Part shown: positions 63,287 through 64,000 of the stretch, in pieces
How the letters are laid out: every line of letters starts with the position of its first letter
How positions within the stretch are numbered: position 1 is the first letter of the stretch
Assembly: GCA_017795085.1 (NCBI GenBank)
Contig: CP051246.1
Span: forward strand, 3,288,514-3,352,513
Origin: Salegentibacter sp.
GTDB taxonomy: Bacteria; Bacteroidota; Bacteroidia; Flavobacteriales; Flavobacteriaceae
Length of the DNA: 64,000 nt
Reading direction: 5' to 3'
The notes under the pieces: model-generated
Told to the model about the DNA's origin: nothing
What the model saw: only the letters and a program-made list of their open reading frames with translations
Database searches by the model: none
Position numbers and translations under genes: made by a program

Positions 63287-64000
63287 ATGAAAAAAATACT
63301 GATGATTCTTAACGGACTCCTATTTTTGAATTGCTTTAACGGACAAGCTCAAAGCGCTCAAACTTCTATAACAGAAGCACAAATCAAACTGATTTATGAA
63401 AAAACAAAATCCTTTCCTGAAAACACGCAACTTTCCATCGCGATTATCGACAGTGGTGAAATCAATTTTATAGGAATAAAACGACAGAATGACTCAATTC
63501 TTCAAATTGAAAATCATAGAAATACCTTTGAAATTGGTTCGATTAGTAAAGTTTTTACTTCAACTTTACTTTCAAATCTTGTAGTAAACAATCAACTTAA
63601 ATTAGAACATAATATTCAGGATTATATTGATTTTAAACTTAAAACTACCAAAACAATAACTTTTAAGGAACTTGCCAATCACACTTCGGGTTTACCGAGA
63701 TTACCTTCCAATCTTAACTTAATGCATACTGACCCGAGTAATCCTTATAAAAATTATGATGAGGAAAAATTAAAAATATACTTAAAAGAAAAATTAAAAC
63801 TTAATCAAACACCGGGTGAAAATTATGAATACTCAAACCTCGGTGCAGGATTTCTTGGATATTTATTAGCAAAAATTTCAAATTCTAATTATGAAAAAAT
63901 GCTTCAAGAAAGGATTTTTTCAAAATACGGAATGTCAAACTCTACGGCAGACCGAACTATAATAAATAGTGAACTAGTTAAAGGTCTTGATGATAAAGGA
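63287..64000 (+). CDS. Beta-lactamase (class C-like) family serine hydrolase, cut by the window end
   Basis: The reading frame opens with a signal peptide (KKILMILNGLLFLNCFNGQA) and continues to the window edge without a stop. The catalytic SxxK motif is IGSISKVFTS at about residue 87. The second motif is YSNLG (Tyr-Ser-Asn) around residue 184, preceded by ELANHTSGLPRL, typical of the class C/serine hydrolase family. At least 238 residues are visible; the third motif would lie outside. It could be a peptidase or esterase rather than a true antibiotic-hydrolysing enzyme. Confidence 0.88.
   Translation, partial: MKKILMILNGLLFLNCFNGQAQSAQTSITEAQIKLIYEKTKSFPENTQLSIAIIDSGEINFIGIKRQNDSILQIENHRNTFEIGSISKVFTSTLLSNLVVNNQLKLEHNIQDYIDFKLKTTKTITFKELANHTSGLPRLPSNLNLMHTDPSNPYKNYDEEKLKIYLKEKLKLNQTPGENYEYSNLGAGFLGYLLAKISNSNYEKMLQERIFSKYGMSNSTADRTIINSELVKGLDDKG

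Overview
The window looks like chromosomal DNA of a marine-type member of the Flavobacteriaceae (Bacteroidota), perhaps near Salegentibacter, Gramella or Zunongwangia; the genus is a guess. The base composition is AT-rich. Many genes are preceded by the Bacteroidota -7 promoter element TAnnTTTG rather than a TATAAT box. The protein families are typical of the phylum: SusC-type TonB receptors with a carboxypeptidase-regulatory-like domain, DUF5686, DUF4374, a paired ExbD, and S9 and M13 exported peptidases. Most of the window is ordinary core genome. I see no prophage, insertion sequence, CRISPR array or rRNA operon.

Layout: 0.4-5.4 kb holds two zinc metallopeptidases and pyrH-frr. 5.5-15.8 kb holds two envelope proteins (DUF5686 and MMPL), asnS, an RluA-type pseudouridine synthase, rpoN, a membrane protein and a beta-barrel protein. 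15.9-18.3 kb is an exbB-(membrane protein)-exbD-exbD operon on the minus strand, followed by tRNA-Ser(GGA). 18.5-27.7 kb is mainly minus strand: asparaginase, acyltransferase, TatD-type nuclease, sucA-sucB and a polyprenyl diphosphate synthase, with one plus-strand retropepsin-like gene. 27.9-35.6 kb has an ECF sigma factor with a small membrane protein, then a TetR-TolC-HlyD-RND efflux operon. 36-40.6 kb holds aspS, a ClC channel with CBS domains, and a cold-shock protein. 57-64 kb holds yraN, metG, a histone-deacetylase-like amidohydrolase, a short SSB, small hypothetical genes, a decayed flavoprotein gene and the start of a beta-lactamase-family gene cut by the window edge.

The most interesting accessory region is 40.66-48.9 kb. 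An AraC-type regulator with a cysteine-rich N-terminal half is divergent from a TonB receptor and a DUF4374 lipoprotein. These are followed by two tiny membrane proteins, a PepSY-type membrane reductase candidate and a DUF4198 protein. The receptor-DUF4374-PepSY set resembles the XusABC xenosiderophore system of Bacteroides. The two halves of the locus are separated by a terminator, but each half starts with a near-duplicate ~93-bp regulatory module. This points to one regulator controlling two transcription units. The ExbB/ExbD operon in the same window could energise the receptor.

Other points: a family of dispersed intergenic repeats, one copy of which supplies the last codons of the PepSY gene; a yraN gene whose conserved N-terminus lies upstream of any canonical start codon; a 10-bp-period direct repeat upstream of ssb; an unexplained 75-bp inverted repeat; and an orphan terminator suggesting a small RNA.
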